The translations under genes and the position numbers were made by a program. DNA of 64,000 bases from Larimichthys crocea. Lineage: Eukaryota > Chordata > Actinopteri > Sciaenidae. The DNA lies in assembly GCF_000972845.2 (NCBI RefSeq), contig NC_040018.1:4427022-4491021 (forward strand), written 5' to 3'. This document shows, piece after piece, positions 24,501-36,500 of this stretch (positions within the stretch are counted from its first letter, which is position 1; every line of letters begins with the position of its first letter). The notes under the pieces were generated by a model that made no database searches, was not told the origin of the DNA, and saw nothing but the letters and a program-made list of their open reading frames with translations.

Positions 24501-27500
24501 TTTATTTTCTCTCATGCATGAGATCCCCGATGTAGTTGCCGTACACGCTGTCCTCCATCTGACCTCACATTTCTCTGCTGCTAATGTGTGATGCCACCAC
24601 CAAGAGCACCATTTGGACTCCTCTGTGTGTGTGCGCGCGTGCGTGTGTGTGTGCGCGCGTGCGTGTGTGTGTGTGCGCGCGTGCGTGTGTGTGTGTGCGC
24701 GCGTGTGTGTGTGTGTGTGCGTGCGCGTGCGTGTGTGTGCGCACCACGTCCTGTTTGATTTGTCCTTCACCTCTCTTGTTGTAATAATAGATTCTAGCAG
24801 CTCCAGTAAATGTGTCTGTTCAGCTGTAGATAACCTTCAGTAGATCCCAGGTGTGTCTGTCCTCTCCACAAAGTAATGTAAACTTCTTTCTTTTCTATTT
24901 GATGTCGTAGTAGTTTGAAGACTAGTTCCTGGTGAGCAAGTGCCCTTTGTGTGTGTCCAGTCCAGTTCTACTGACTGTCTAGTAGTGTGCAGTTTTGTTT
25001 TGTTATTTTGGTTCTCTTGTTCTGTGGTGTTCAGATAACTTCATCGTTTTGGTTCTCCTTCCAGGCGCGCGTGCACCGCGAGCACTTGTGGACCAGAAGT
25101 CTTCGGTGATCAAGCACAGTCCAACGGTGAAGAGAGAGTCGCCCTCTCCTCAGGGTCGAGTCAACAACACGAGGTGATGAATCCTTTTTGAAATACACAG
25201 TCATACTGCAACTTGCATCAAGTTGTTGTCAGGGTGACTGAAAGTGTGTCGTTCTGCTTCAGTGAGAACCAGCAGTTCTTGAAGGAGGTGGTGCAGAGTG
25301 TTCTGGACGGTCAGGGAGTCGGCTGGCTTAACATGAAAAAAGTGCGCCGCCTGTTGGAGAACGAGCAGCTTCGCGTCTTCGTGCTGAGTAAGCTGAACAG
25401 AGCCATCCAGTCGGAGGAGGATGCCAGACAGGAGGTCATACGTGATGTGGTGAGACACACCGTGACAACAAAACCAAAGAAATAATAATGATTGTTTTAG
25501 TTTTATTCTTCTCTCTGTTTATAACATGTCAGAAAATACTAAAAGTTGTCTGTTATAATATCCAACAGCCCATATTTATTCAGTTTACTCTTATGTGACA
25601 AAGAAAAGCATCAAATCCTCAGACCTGACATGTTGAACCAAGTGAATTTTTGTTTGTTTTTTTACTTTCAAAAAAATCACAGAAATGATTATTCTGTTAT
25701 TAAAATAGTTGCCTGTAGTTTAGCTTGAATGTGTATTAAGCATTTTACAGCCATACAATACTTGATAATCAACAGAAACACTCAAGAACTCAAGAAAAAA
25801 TATCAAGTTAACATTTTTTTTTTAGCTCATACATTTGTCTCTGATTATAGTCTGTGCAGCATATGACACCCTCTATCTTTAAACCACAGGGCTTGTCATG
25901 TAGCTTGCATTTTTGTGTCTTGTTGAACTCATTATAAACCTTGTTTCTGTGTTTTTGTTTCCAGGAGGTGAGCAGGAAAGTGTACAAAGGCATGCTGGAC
26001 ATCTTGAAGTGCACAGTTTCCAGTCTGGAACACTCGTACACTAACGCAGGCCTCGGAGGAATGGCCAGTGTCTTCAGCTTGTTGGAAATAGCACGCACAC
26101 ATTATCAAACCAAAGGTACGTCCGCATGTTTGGCACAAGGGGGATGCTGTATTATCTGATTTTTATAAAGTAGGTTTTAAAAATCCTGTCAGCTGTTTTC
26201 TTGAGACTTTTTGTGCTTAGATGCATAACAGCAGTAGGCTACTAACACTTGTTCGTGCTCATGTTTATGCGAAGCTTTAAGCTGCATGCTTGACTGTAAT
26301 TTTAAAGTTTAGTTCTTTGCACTGTCTTTTCATCTTTGTATAATACTGTTAGACTACTCCTCTCCCACTTTAAACCTCCACCTTTCTTCTTTCCTGTCAT
26401 TTTGATGAACTCTGTCTTTGGCCCCTTGATTTTGGTAACTTGGTAGACCCAGAAAAACGCAAGCGAAGTCCGACAGACAGTGCTGGCAGCCCGGGGAGTA
26501 AAGAGAGTCCTTCTGGTCGTATGGAGACTGCCAGACCTCAGGGCCTCCTGAATGTTCCCCACCTGCAGCTGCCGCACCACCCAACAACAACAACGGGCAA
26601 AGGAGCCCGTCATTTTGATACCCGGAGTCTGAACGAAGAGAACTTTATTGCCTCGATTGGTGTGTACACCACTCCAACCCCGGTTGCATGTGCACTGTGA
26701 GATTCCCCCCCCACCTCGTCCCTCTACAAGCTCATCAACCTTAAATACCAGCCTCCCACCCCTCCCCTTCCTCCAACCGTCTCAAAAGAAAGATCCCTTC
26801 ACTTGTCCCAGACAGATTCATACAGGTGTTATAATATTCCACACACTTTGACCTGAACTAGTGGTGATAATCACTGGGGTGGGGCTTTGTGAAATTTTTT
26901 ACACACATACCAACATTTTAGTGGCGTTTCTGTGTCTGGTAATTAAAATCTAAATTCAGAAAGTGGTTCAAATATTCCTATTGAAGATATGAAGTAGCCT
27001 TGAAAAGTGTCTGGAATATTTCCCCTGTTTTCCAGGCTGGACAGTGTGTGTTTGTCTCCCCCTTCCTTAAACATCTGTGCCCCCCGTTTGCCTCCTCTGT
27101 GGAGTTCTGTTGTCGGCCTCTTAGCACCTTGAATGCATGTCTTTCTTTTGGTCTTCCAATACCTAAAATCTGCAGTAGTGGACGAGGGTAAACGAGAGGT
27201 ATGCGCATCGATGGTCAAATCGGTGCTCGTCTTTGCCTTTACTGCAGGTTTCTGCGAGGCGTGCTGTATAGAAAATGGTTTGCTCTCAGCATGGAGGGTG
27301 GAAGCAACACTCCCCGGTAAACAGTCCCAGTAAAGAGACAAATTGCACTGCAGAAAGTGTTTTCTATTGGTCATCAAAACGGACTCAGAAAATCTCCTAT
27401 TAATTCTTAATTTTCCACTTAATCCTCTGAGAATCATTCTGGGTCTGTATACGGGGGACACTTTCAGTCAACCACCCTGACACCTCTCCTACCTGCACCC

Positions 27501-30500
27501 CTTCTTTTCCTATTAGAAGTTGCACCTTCAATTCTACAGAATGCTGTGAGACTTGCATCCCGGCTTCTGCAACTGCTCCATTCCACCTGCTGGCTAGTCG
27601 GCCTCTCAACCCCCATCCCATGCTCTTTTTTTCCCCCCTCCCCCTCGAGTCAACCATCTCTCTAATCTCACCTTTTGCTCTGGAGAGCCAGACAAACGCA
27701 GTCAGTGGCCCGTGGTCAGAGCTGAAGCTCATTCTGACGTCACTGTGTGGCTCCCCAGGACTTTGGGTTAGCAGCTATGGGTGTGTTGTAATGTTACCGT
27801 AGTAGCTGTCACACACTGCGGATCCAACTTGACAACAAAAATACTTGTTTTCTTTCCGTTTTGTCCAAGATTGAAGCGCAGCTACATGCAAACACTACAA
27901 AACACCTTCTTCGATAATGACTAAGATTCTCAATGCTTCTTTTGTTTTGTTTTGATTTTTATGCTCATCCACCATACATGCCTTTTCAACCAGCTCTCTG
28001 ACTCTCTCTGTCTTTCTCTCCTTGCTTGCAATGCATCTTGGGTAGAATTGTGGAGCAAGCACCAGGATAAGCAAAAAGCTATGGAAAAACCACAGAGTAA
28101 GAGACTTTTCACACACCAAAAAAATAAAAATAAATAAAGAAAAAGGATCGGGGTGTTCAGCTGTTGACCTTTTTCCACCTCCTTGTCTCCACCTTTTTTT
28201 CAAACTCACCAGTGTGTTTACACATGAATAAATGACAAGGAGTGCTCCTAATAACAATGTCAGAACACATAGGTATAAGAGTCTTGATGTGTCATCAAGA
28301 TTTTGACATTGGATTGACGATGTACTATAAATAAGACGTGGATCAGGGTGATTACAGCTTCTCAGATAGTTTTGTACTGCCACGACTCTGGAATCTTATA
28401 TGCAGTAGCATTGGTGTCCTATAGTGTTATTAAATTCACTGTGTTTGTTATATATGCCAACATCTCTCACAGATATATCACTGTGAAAGATTGCACCCTC
28501 TTTTTTAGTTGTGTGTTTAATCAAGATTTGAGATGGCAGCCAGTCTTTTGGTAAGTTTCCCAGCAGGCTTTATGACAGCGTGTGCTAGTTTTACTGTAAT
28601 ACAGTATGTAATGATACAAAAACATACGCAAATGTAGTGCTGTATTTTATTATCTTATTAACTTAAGATAACAAATGTTTATCTGGAACAAGGTCTTGTG
28701 GACTGTTCTAGGGTTTTTTTTTTATGTTTTAGTCACTGGCTTAAGCTCAAGCAGTGTGTCATTTTGTTTTCAAGTGTTTATTGTTTCCCCCTTGACACCA
28801 CCATGCATCAAGATGAGAAGAAATGAATACCTGCTGCCCTTGTCCTGCTCTTTTAACTGTATTTTTTCCAGTTTCAAGTGGCTTGCTGTAAATTGTGTAT
28901 CTACAACTATTCTCCACATCTTAAGGCTTTAATAAATGCTTCTGCAAACGTTCAGTGACGTAAAAAAAAAATGAAGGAAGTGTCAGGATCTACTTGTCAC
29001 CACGTCTGCACCTACTGAGATGCTAAAATAATTAAGTCCAAATCACACTTGAAACAGAAAACGTCTTCCTTTTACCGTCCAAGTTTGTCTGCATGCCTAA
29101 CTGCCTGTGTCTGTTTGTTGGTTTTGGTGTAACTTGGGCCACATTTGCAGCATTTTTCTGACAACTACTGTCATGCTCTTGCAGTTTTGTTTTCTTTTGT
29201 AACTTTTCCCCCAGTTTTATGGCACTTCCTGCTTGTCCCCTTTGTGACTTCTTTGTCTGATCTATTATTATTCAGTTACACGTCAATATTTTATACAGAA
29301 ATGAAGCAAGTTTTCTTACCTCTTTAGATTAGATGTGTCATAGTCACCCTGTATTTTTAACTAGAGACAGTCTAAGGCTCTTAAACTTAATGCTCTAAGG
29401 TAGTGTTACACTGTATGCTTTGCTGTGTCTCAAGTGTAATGCAGTGTTTAAATGGAGGCTTTGGCACTTTAGATGAACGTAGCGTCAGTGTTGCTGTGCT
29501 GTGTTGGCTTTTGAGTGAGGCGACTCTCAGTAAGGCAAGAAGATACTGTCGCCCTATTCATGAAAAACGCTGCTCATAATCATGTCTGTCCTTCAGGGTC
29601 TGAAGGCGCAAAGCAGCAGCGCCCCCAGGTGGCCGATGCAGAGGAGAAGAAATCACAGATCAGTGCCGATAGTGGCCTCAGTGTCACGTCTGGATCTCAG
29701 GTTTGTTTGTGGAAAAGAAAAACAACCTGCGAATGGTGTGCAGCACAGGTTTTACCGTTCATCTTTTTGTGTTCACAGAAAAGCGACACAGAGTCTGTAA
29801 CGAGCTCGGAGCCACCGATCCTGACGAGAAGCACCAGCCAGGACTCGGAGGCCAGCACAGTGGTAGGGCACAGCCAACTCAGATATTATGCACTCTGTTC
29901 CTTTCTGTTCCAGCTACTCAGCGTTTCACAACATTAACCGCAGTTTCCAGGATGATGTTTGTGGTTCAAACCATTTTGTTTTCTGTCATCCAGTCAAAAA
30001 CTGAGAGGAAAATAAGAAAATGGGTAGTGTGTTGCATATTGTTATCAGTGTGTTCATGGATTGTGGACGGCTTCGGCACAGGTAGGGCCGCTCGTCCACA
30101 AGACTGCAGAAGATCAGTTGTTTGATTCCCGGTTCCCTCCAGTCAGCATGTGTCCTCGGGCAAGATCGGCAAGATCTAAATTTCTCCAGATGGACCGCAG
30201 TGTCTTCTTGTGATTGTGTGTGTATGAATGAGAATTACTTTCTGATGAGCAGTTGGCAGCTTGCATGGCTTTCTCTGCCATCAGCACGTGAATTTGTGTG
30301 TGAACGGGTTAACGTGTCTTGAAGTAAAACTAGAAGATATAAAATGAGTCAGGATGAATTTAGAGGAATTGTGTAAAGAAGCAGTCCTGCACACTGTCCA
30401 TGACCTCAGACCTTCATCAGGTGAAGGTGATACAAAGAGCATTGTAGTCAAAATAATGCACATATACATGTGTTGCTGTCAGACCGTGTGAAATAAGACA

Positions 30501-33500
30501 ATCACACGTGTTTATTAACCATGAATATGAAAATCAAAAGCTGCTTTTGTGCCTTCTGCACGTGAAATGCCACCGCTTGTGTATCCTTCTTACACCTGGG
30601 CTCTTGTTGTTTTTAGATAAGCAATAGCTCCGGAGAGACTCTCGGCGCTGACAGTGACCTGAGCAGCACAGCAGGAGACGGCCTCGGTGGGAGAATGGCC
30701 CCTCACTTAAATCAGTCCAGAGGGACTCTGTCTGACAGCGAGATTGAAACCAATCCAGCCACCAGCACAGTGTTTGTAAGTATACAACTCCCTTACAGTG
30801 AAATATGGAAACGATATAGTTCTTACTTTAGATCATAGCCAACATAAAATAAATGATTTAACTATAAACTCTCTCTATAAACTTATGGTACCGGGAGTTT
30901 TCAGGGTGGGGGTCGAATTTTAAATGAACAACAGTTGTTTATATTTCAAAACGCTCCAAATGCACTGTGGGTCTGGAAAACTTTAAGTATGGAAAATCTT
31001 TTCCCACTCCAACCTTCTCCGACCTGGTCTTAGGACAGAAAGACGTTTTATTGTCTGTTCTACAAGCGATTTCATCTAAAGCGGCTTATGGCTCTGTTAC
31101 ATATTTGAGAAGCGTGAACGGGCAGGTTCATGTCTCTTTTGTCAAGTCACCAATATGCAAACTCACTATTTCCCACCTAGAGTTGTGTGCTGCTCAATAT
31201 TAGTGCCAGATTATTGTTGGGATAACAGAGTTAGAATCTACAGCACACATGATTTTAACATTTAAAAACAGATTTATCAATGATCAAAATACATGAACCT
31301 ATTATTTATTGTCATTGCTGTTAGCTCACACACATCAACCTTTTCCTGTCTTTACAGGGAAAGACCCACACTCTGAAACCAAGTGCGAAAGATCATGTAC
31401 TCGCTATGGCAAAGGGGCCGCCTGCTCAGCCCATGGAGGACATCAGTATGAGGATCTACCTTTGTGAAGGCCTCCTGGGTACGTCTTACTGTTTCTAGTT
31501 TCTGCTTCCTCTCACAGTTTTGTCACTTTTCTAACTTGAAGGTGTCCTCTCTCTGTTGATGAGGGTTTAACTTTGTCTGTCACTAGATTGTCCTGCGTTG
31601 CTTTACTAACATCGTTTTTGTTTGTCGAAGAAAAACAACTTTAGATATGAAAAGAGACTTCCGCTAAACGCCGTGACCTTTCGCTCTCCACAACTTGTGC
31701 AAGCTCTCACTTTTGGTCGCACATTAATGTAACTACAGTGAACTTTAAGTGATCGTGAAACAAGTTATTTTTAAAGGACAAAAACAGAAGTGAAACACGC
31801 GATTACCTAGAAGTGAAAGAAGTGAAAGGTTATACCCTGTCGCTCCTTTTCTGATGTAACTTTCCATAATGTAACTGTCTGATGAGTCGTTCACTGTTGT
31901 TTGAGAGGTTTGAAAATTTGTAATGAAGGTGCATGCAGCATTAACATTAAAGTTTAAGCAATTAACTTTGTATGTCTAACAAAACCAAATCAATCGATAA
32001 TCAACCTTGTTAGGTTACAGTTTTTAAAAGGTAAAAACAATAACAAGTCAATATTATATTAAAAAAAGTAACGGTGTTATTGCTCATCTACTTGACTGTT
32101 GACTTGAATGTTTTATCCTTCTTATAAGTTCAAGCTATAGATTATAAATGAGTGATGAAATGAGCATCATGTGTTGTTTGTCCTTGTTTTTGTTCCTCTG
32201 GTGTGGTTCTCGGCTCTCTGCTCTTGTTTTTCCATTAAACCTACTCACCTCTTCGCCTAACCCCCCCCTCCTGCTCTCTCGCTGCTTCTCGTCCCTCCTG
32301 CTGCTCCTCTTGGGAAATTCTTCCAGGCCGCGATAAGAGCTCCGTTTGGGATCAACTAGAGGATGCTGCCATGGAAACCTTTTCTCTAAGTAGGGCTAAT
32401 CTCTTGCCTTTGCCCCTTTTTTCCTATGTATGTATATATGTGTGTGGGTGGGGGGGGTTTGGAGGGGGTGTATCCAGTGTTCACACAGATGGGTCTGTGT
32501 TTAATCTCTGATGTGATGTGGGTTTTTCCTGTCCGTTGGTGAGCTGTGTGTTTCTGAACATGAGATAGGGGTGGAAAAAATGAGCAGTCCTGCAGAATCT
32601 GGTCACAGTTTCCCCTCACGGGGAGTTCAAAGACAGCAAACGTGTGTGATTTCCGTCGCTCTAACTTTTAACATTCACTTTACATTTTAACCAGTTTTCT
32701 GACTAACTTCCGTGTTGACCTGAAAGCTTAACGTTTCATGGGTTTGCATATATTTGTTGTCAGAAATGTAATTATGTGTTGAGCACACTCATGAGAGAGA
32801 GCATGTGAATAAGATTGAAATGTCAAGATACCCAATGAGTTACTGCAAAGTGAACGAGGCGGGGAAACAGAATGTGAAATATTTTATTCCTCTTCTGCAT
32901 CCCGTGAAAATGATTTGTGTGATTTCTTTTATCCTTTTAAGTTGTCGGTGTTTTTGTTTTATCGTTTTATTAATTTTGTGGCTGCTTAAAACTTTATTTC
33001 TAAATTAGAATAAGAAGAAAATGTTATTTGCTCTTCCGTGTCAACTCAGGTTTGATCTGATTTTAGGATCTGCTTACAAAGAATAGCAGCATCAGATGCC
33101 AGCCCAAAATTATTATTGCAAATAAGCTGATAATTTAATTAAAGGTTTTGTTAGATCTAATGGACGTGAGCCTCATCACAGACCTCTTACCCTCCTGTAT
33201 TCCACTGGGCACTGACGCATTGCGTTCTGTGTACGCCACGGCCGCCTATCGCGACTGTTCTGGAATTTCAAAATAAAATACCCTAAACAGCTAAAAGGGA
33301 AATAATTCTGCAACTATGTAGCATATTTACTCATGATAGAAGCACATAAACCAGGAAAATCTGAGCAAATTAACCAAGTCTTGCAGACAAAACATTGTGC
33401 GTCTGAAACCATCTGGTGGGGTTTGAACAGAGACAGTGACAGAGCCATGCGTGGTGGGCTTTTGACATGACGCAAGAAACGTTACAATGTGTAATTGCAA

Positions 33501-36500
33501 TTGGTCTAACTGACGCTTACAGGTGGTTTAATGTAGACCTGCTTGATCATTTTCTAAAATCAGATTTGATTGAAATCCATCTGAAATTTTGTACAGTAGA
33601 AGTTAAAACCAAACTGTAGAAAGTCACATGAACAATAAGAACACTATATTAATAGTTAATTAATTAGTTAATCTATTTAAATTAGCTGGTATGAAAGAAC
33701 GTGGGCTTGTGGCTATATTGTGCAGAAGTGTCAGAGCTTTCCACGTGTTAGGAGCTACATGTGTGCTGTTTCCATGTCCTCAGGTAAGGAGCGCTCCACA
33801 CTGTGGGACCAGCTTCAGTTCTGGGAGGACGCTTACTTAGATGCTGTGATGTTGGAGCGTGAGGGCATGGGAATGGACCAGGGACCCCAGGAGATGATTG
33901 AAAGGTTGGCTTGATGATTCAGATTTTAGTTTAGTCACTGCAGCTTTGTGATTCTTGATTATTAAAACTTTCTTTTCTATGTTTAGATACTTGTCTTTAG
34001 GAGACCATGACCGCAAGCGTCTGGAGGACGATGAAGACAGACTTCTGGCCACCTTGCTGCACAATATGATCGCATACATGCTGATGATGAAAGTACGGGG
34101 GCCTGTTTGTCATAAACATAACTTTTCTTACATTGTGTTTACCTCCAGATATCTTAACGTTTGTTCCCTGTGGATGTTTTTGTTTGTTTAGTTGAGCAAA
34201 AATGACATCAGGAAGAAAGTGAGGCGTTTGATGGGGAAGTCCCACATCGGCCTCACGTACAGCCAAGAGATCAACGAGATACTGGACAAACTGGCCAACA
34301 TGGTGAATATCTGTCCTTATTTGAACTCTGTTCAGCTCCATTTATTATTTATTCTTTGTAAGTATTTAAATTATGTTTTCAGAACGGCCGTGAGCTCGCC
34401 ATCAGGCCCAGTGGAAGCCGTCACATCAAGAAGCAAACATTTGTTGTACACGCCGGCACTGATACCACAGGAGACATCTTCTTCATGGAGGTACGCAAAG
34501 CTTAGTTCTACATTTGTACCCGTGCTACGTGTAGAAGGCATGTTGTCGCTTTTTTTTTATTTTTATTTTTACCGATTATAACTCATCGTTGTTTCAGGTT
34601 TGTGACGACTGCATAGTCCTGCGCAGCAACATCGGCACGGTCTACGAGCGCTGGTGGTACGAGAAGCTCATCAACATGACTTACTGCCCCAAGACCAAGG
34701 TGCTGTGTCTGTGGAGACGCAACGGCCAAGAGACGCAGCTCAACAAGTTCTATACCAAAAAGGTGAGCAACGGCATCTCTGAGATTGAATTCACCGCAGG
34801 AGAATGTCGATTACAAACTCAAGTCACTTTCCTCTTTTGCTTTTCAGTGTCGTGAACTCTACTACTGTGTTAAAGACAGCATGGAGAGAGCTGCAGCAAG
34901 ACAGCAAAGCATAAAACCAGGTTTGTGTTTCTGTGCCGTCTTTCTATCTTTCTTTCTTTCTTCATGGACTTTTGCTCATTGTTTACGGGCTTAACAGTAC
35001 ACGCGTTTTAGTTTCAGCCTCACAGTTAAATAAATTTTTTGGTAAAAAAGGGAAAAGGCCCCGCAAAAAATTCTTATATTTTGAAAAATATATATAAAAA
35101 ATGATCAATATGTCAATAAAATTCAAATAGTTTTAACTGACTCCCATATTCTCAAATATAATGACTCTGTTTGACTTAACAAACAGCCTGGGACGAATAC
35201 AGGGACATCTCGTCTGTCAAGTGGCTGCAGTGTTGTGATTATGTTAGTATTACAGTTTAGTGGAGTCATGGACTTTGTGTTTAAGACAAAGATAACATTT
35301 TAGGTTTAAACATTTCTGTCCCACATGGCAGCAGTGTGTGATGTTTCTATCTGCACGCACTCAGCCTGTTAAATTTTGGAATTATTATCCATGCTCGCTG
35401 TAAACTCAAACGTGGGTCTCCTTCAGGTCCGGAGCTGGGCGGAGAGTTCCCGGTCCAGGACATGAAAACTGGTGAAGGTGGACTGCTGCAGGTCACGCTG
35501 GAAGGAATCAACCTTAAATTCATGCACAGCCAGGTAAGAGGCCAGTAACCAAGAGCCAAGAGACAACTGCTTCTCATCTCACACAAGGGCATGGAAATAA
35601 AAAGTCACTCATGATGGTTCATCCTCCACCCTTCTGTCCACCTTTCTGCTCATCTATCCTGTTTGCATCATTTCCTTTCATCTCGTGACGTCTTCCTCTA
35701 TCGCCAGTAAAACTCAAACCTAGCAGGCAAAATGTTGGCGACAACGTTTGATTGGCTTTTACTCAGTCCTGGTGTTTAACCCTTAGAGGAAGAACTCCTG
35801 TTTGTGCTTTTGCTTTTTTGGATTTGCTTTTTTCAGTTTGTGTTTGTTTGTTTGTTTGTGTGTGTGTGTGTTCATATGCATGCTTTTCCCAATTTAAAAA
35901 AAAACAATATTAACACATCCTTCCACACAAGCTTCTTTTGACATCCGTGGTGCTCAAACCTCATTGTTCATTTACTGTGTGGGAGGAGATGAAGTGTTAA
36001 TGTGCGTGTGTGTGTTGTGCATCAGTGGTAAGACGGATGACCTCGAGCAAAGACTTTTCATTAATAATTGGCTATTTTAATAGCAACTTTAACATTTTTT
36101 AAGTTTGGACCCTCGAACATCGTCATGTGTTGTCTTCACATCTGCGCAGGTAGTCGTAGTCGGGGTTAGTATTTCTTCTTCAGGTTTCTGAGAATGTGAA
36201 GCTGTGATTGAATGATGTGCTGTAGGTGAACAGTCCGAGACGCGACCACGTTTGAAAGATGAGGGAGCCACAGCAGCTAACAGACACTTCAGACATCTTT
36301 AAAAAACAAAACACAAAGAGAGGTGTTGTATTCCTCCTCAGCCGTCCTTCATCTTTAAACTGATATGACGGAAGAAGAGACAGTTCAGCCACATTACAAG
36401 AAAGAAAACAAATGTCATGGCGTGGTCGTGCAGACAGTTGTTGAGGTTTGTTGAGAGATGTTTGAATATTTGAGTTTCAGTGCAGTACAGTGCAGGTGAA

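Larger units (their letters stand above)
20451..25064 (+). other. MADD: MADD intron after the 60-nt cassette
   Basis: At 4.6 kb this is the longest MADD intron. It contains a G-rich run (about 21760-21778), a poly-T run (about 22787-22801), a short interspersed repeat (about 23255-23320) and a GTGC/GCGC alternating tract (24623-24743). No exon is supported. Confidence 0.75.

Noticed and set aside
24456..24770. Frames coding His-Thr-Arg or Val-Cys-Ala repeats on both strands
   Set aside because: They are direct translations of the GT/GC simple repeat.
26943..27461. 172-codon open frame on the minus strand in MADD intron 20
   Set aside because: No recognisable domain, no homologue in memory, composition looks random, and it overlaps an ordinary pyrimidine-rich intron; probably a chance frame.
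27895..28383. 162-codon minus-strand frame with hydrophobic runs
   Set aside because: It lies antisense to the real MADD cassette exon at 28046-28096; the hydrophobic runs come from A/T-rich sequence read in reverse.
28675..28932. 85-codon plus-strand frame in MADD intron 21
   Set aside because: AT-rich intron translation without conserved features.
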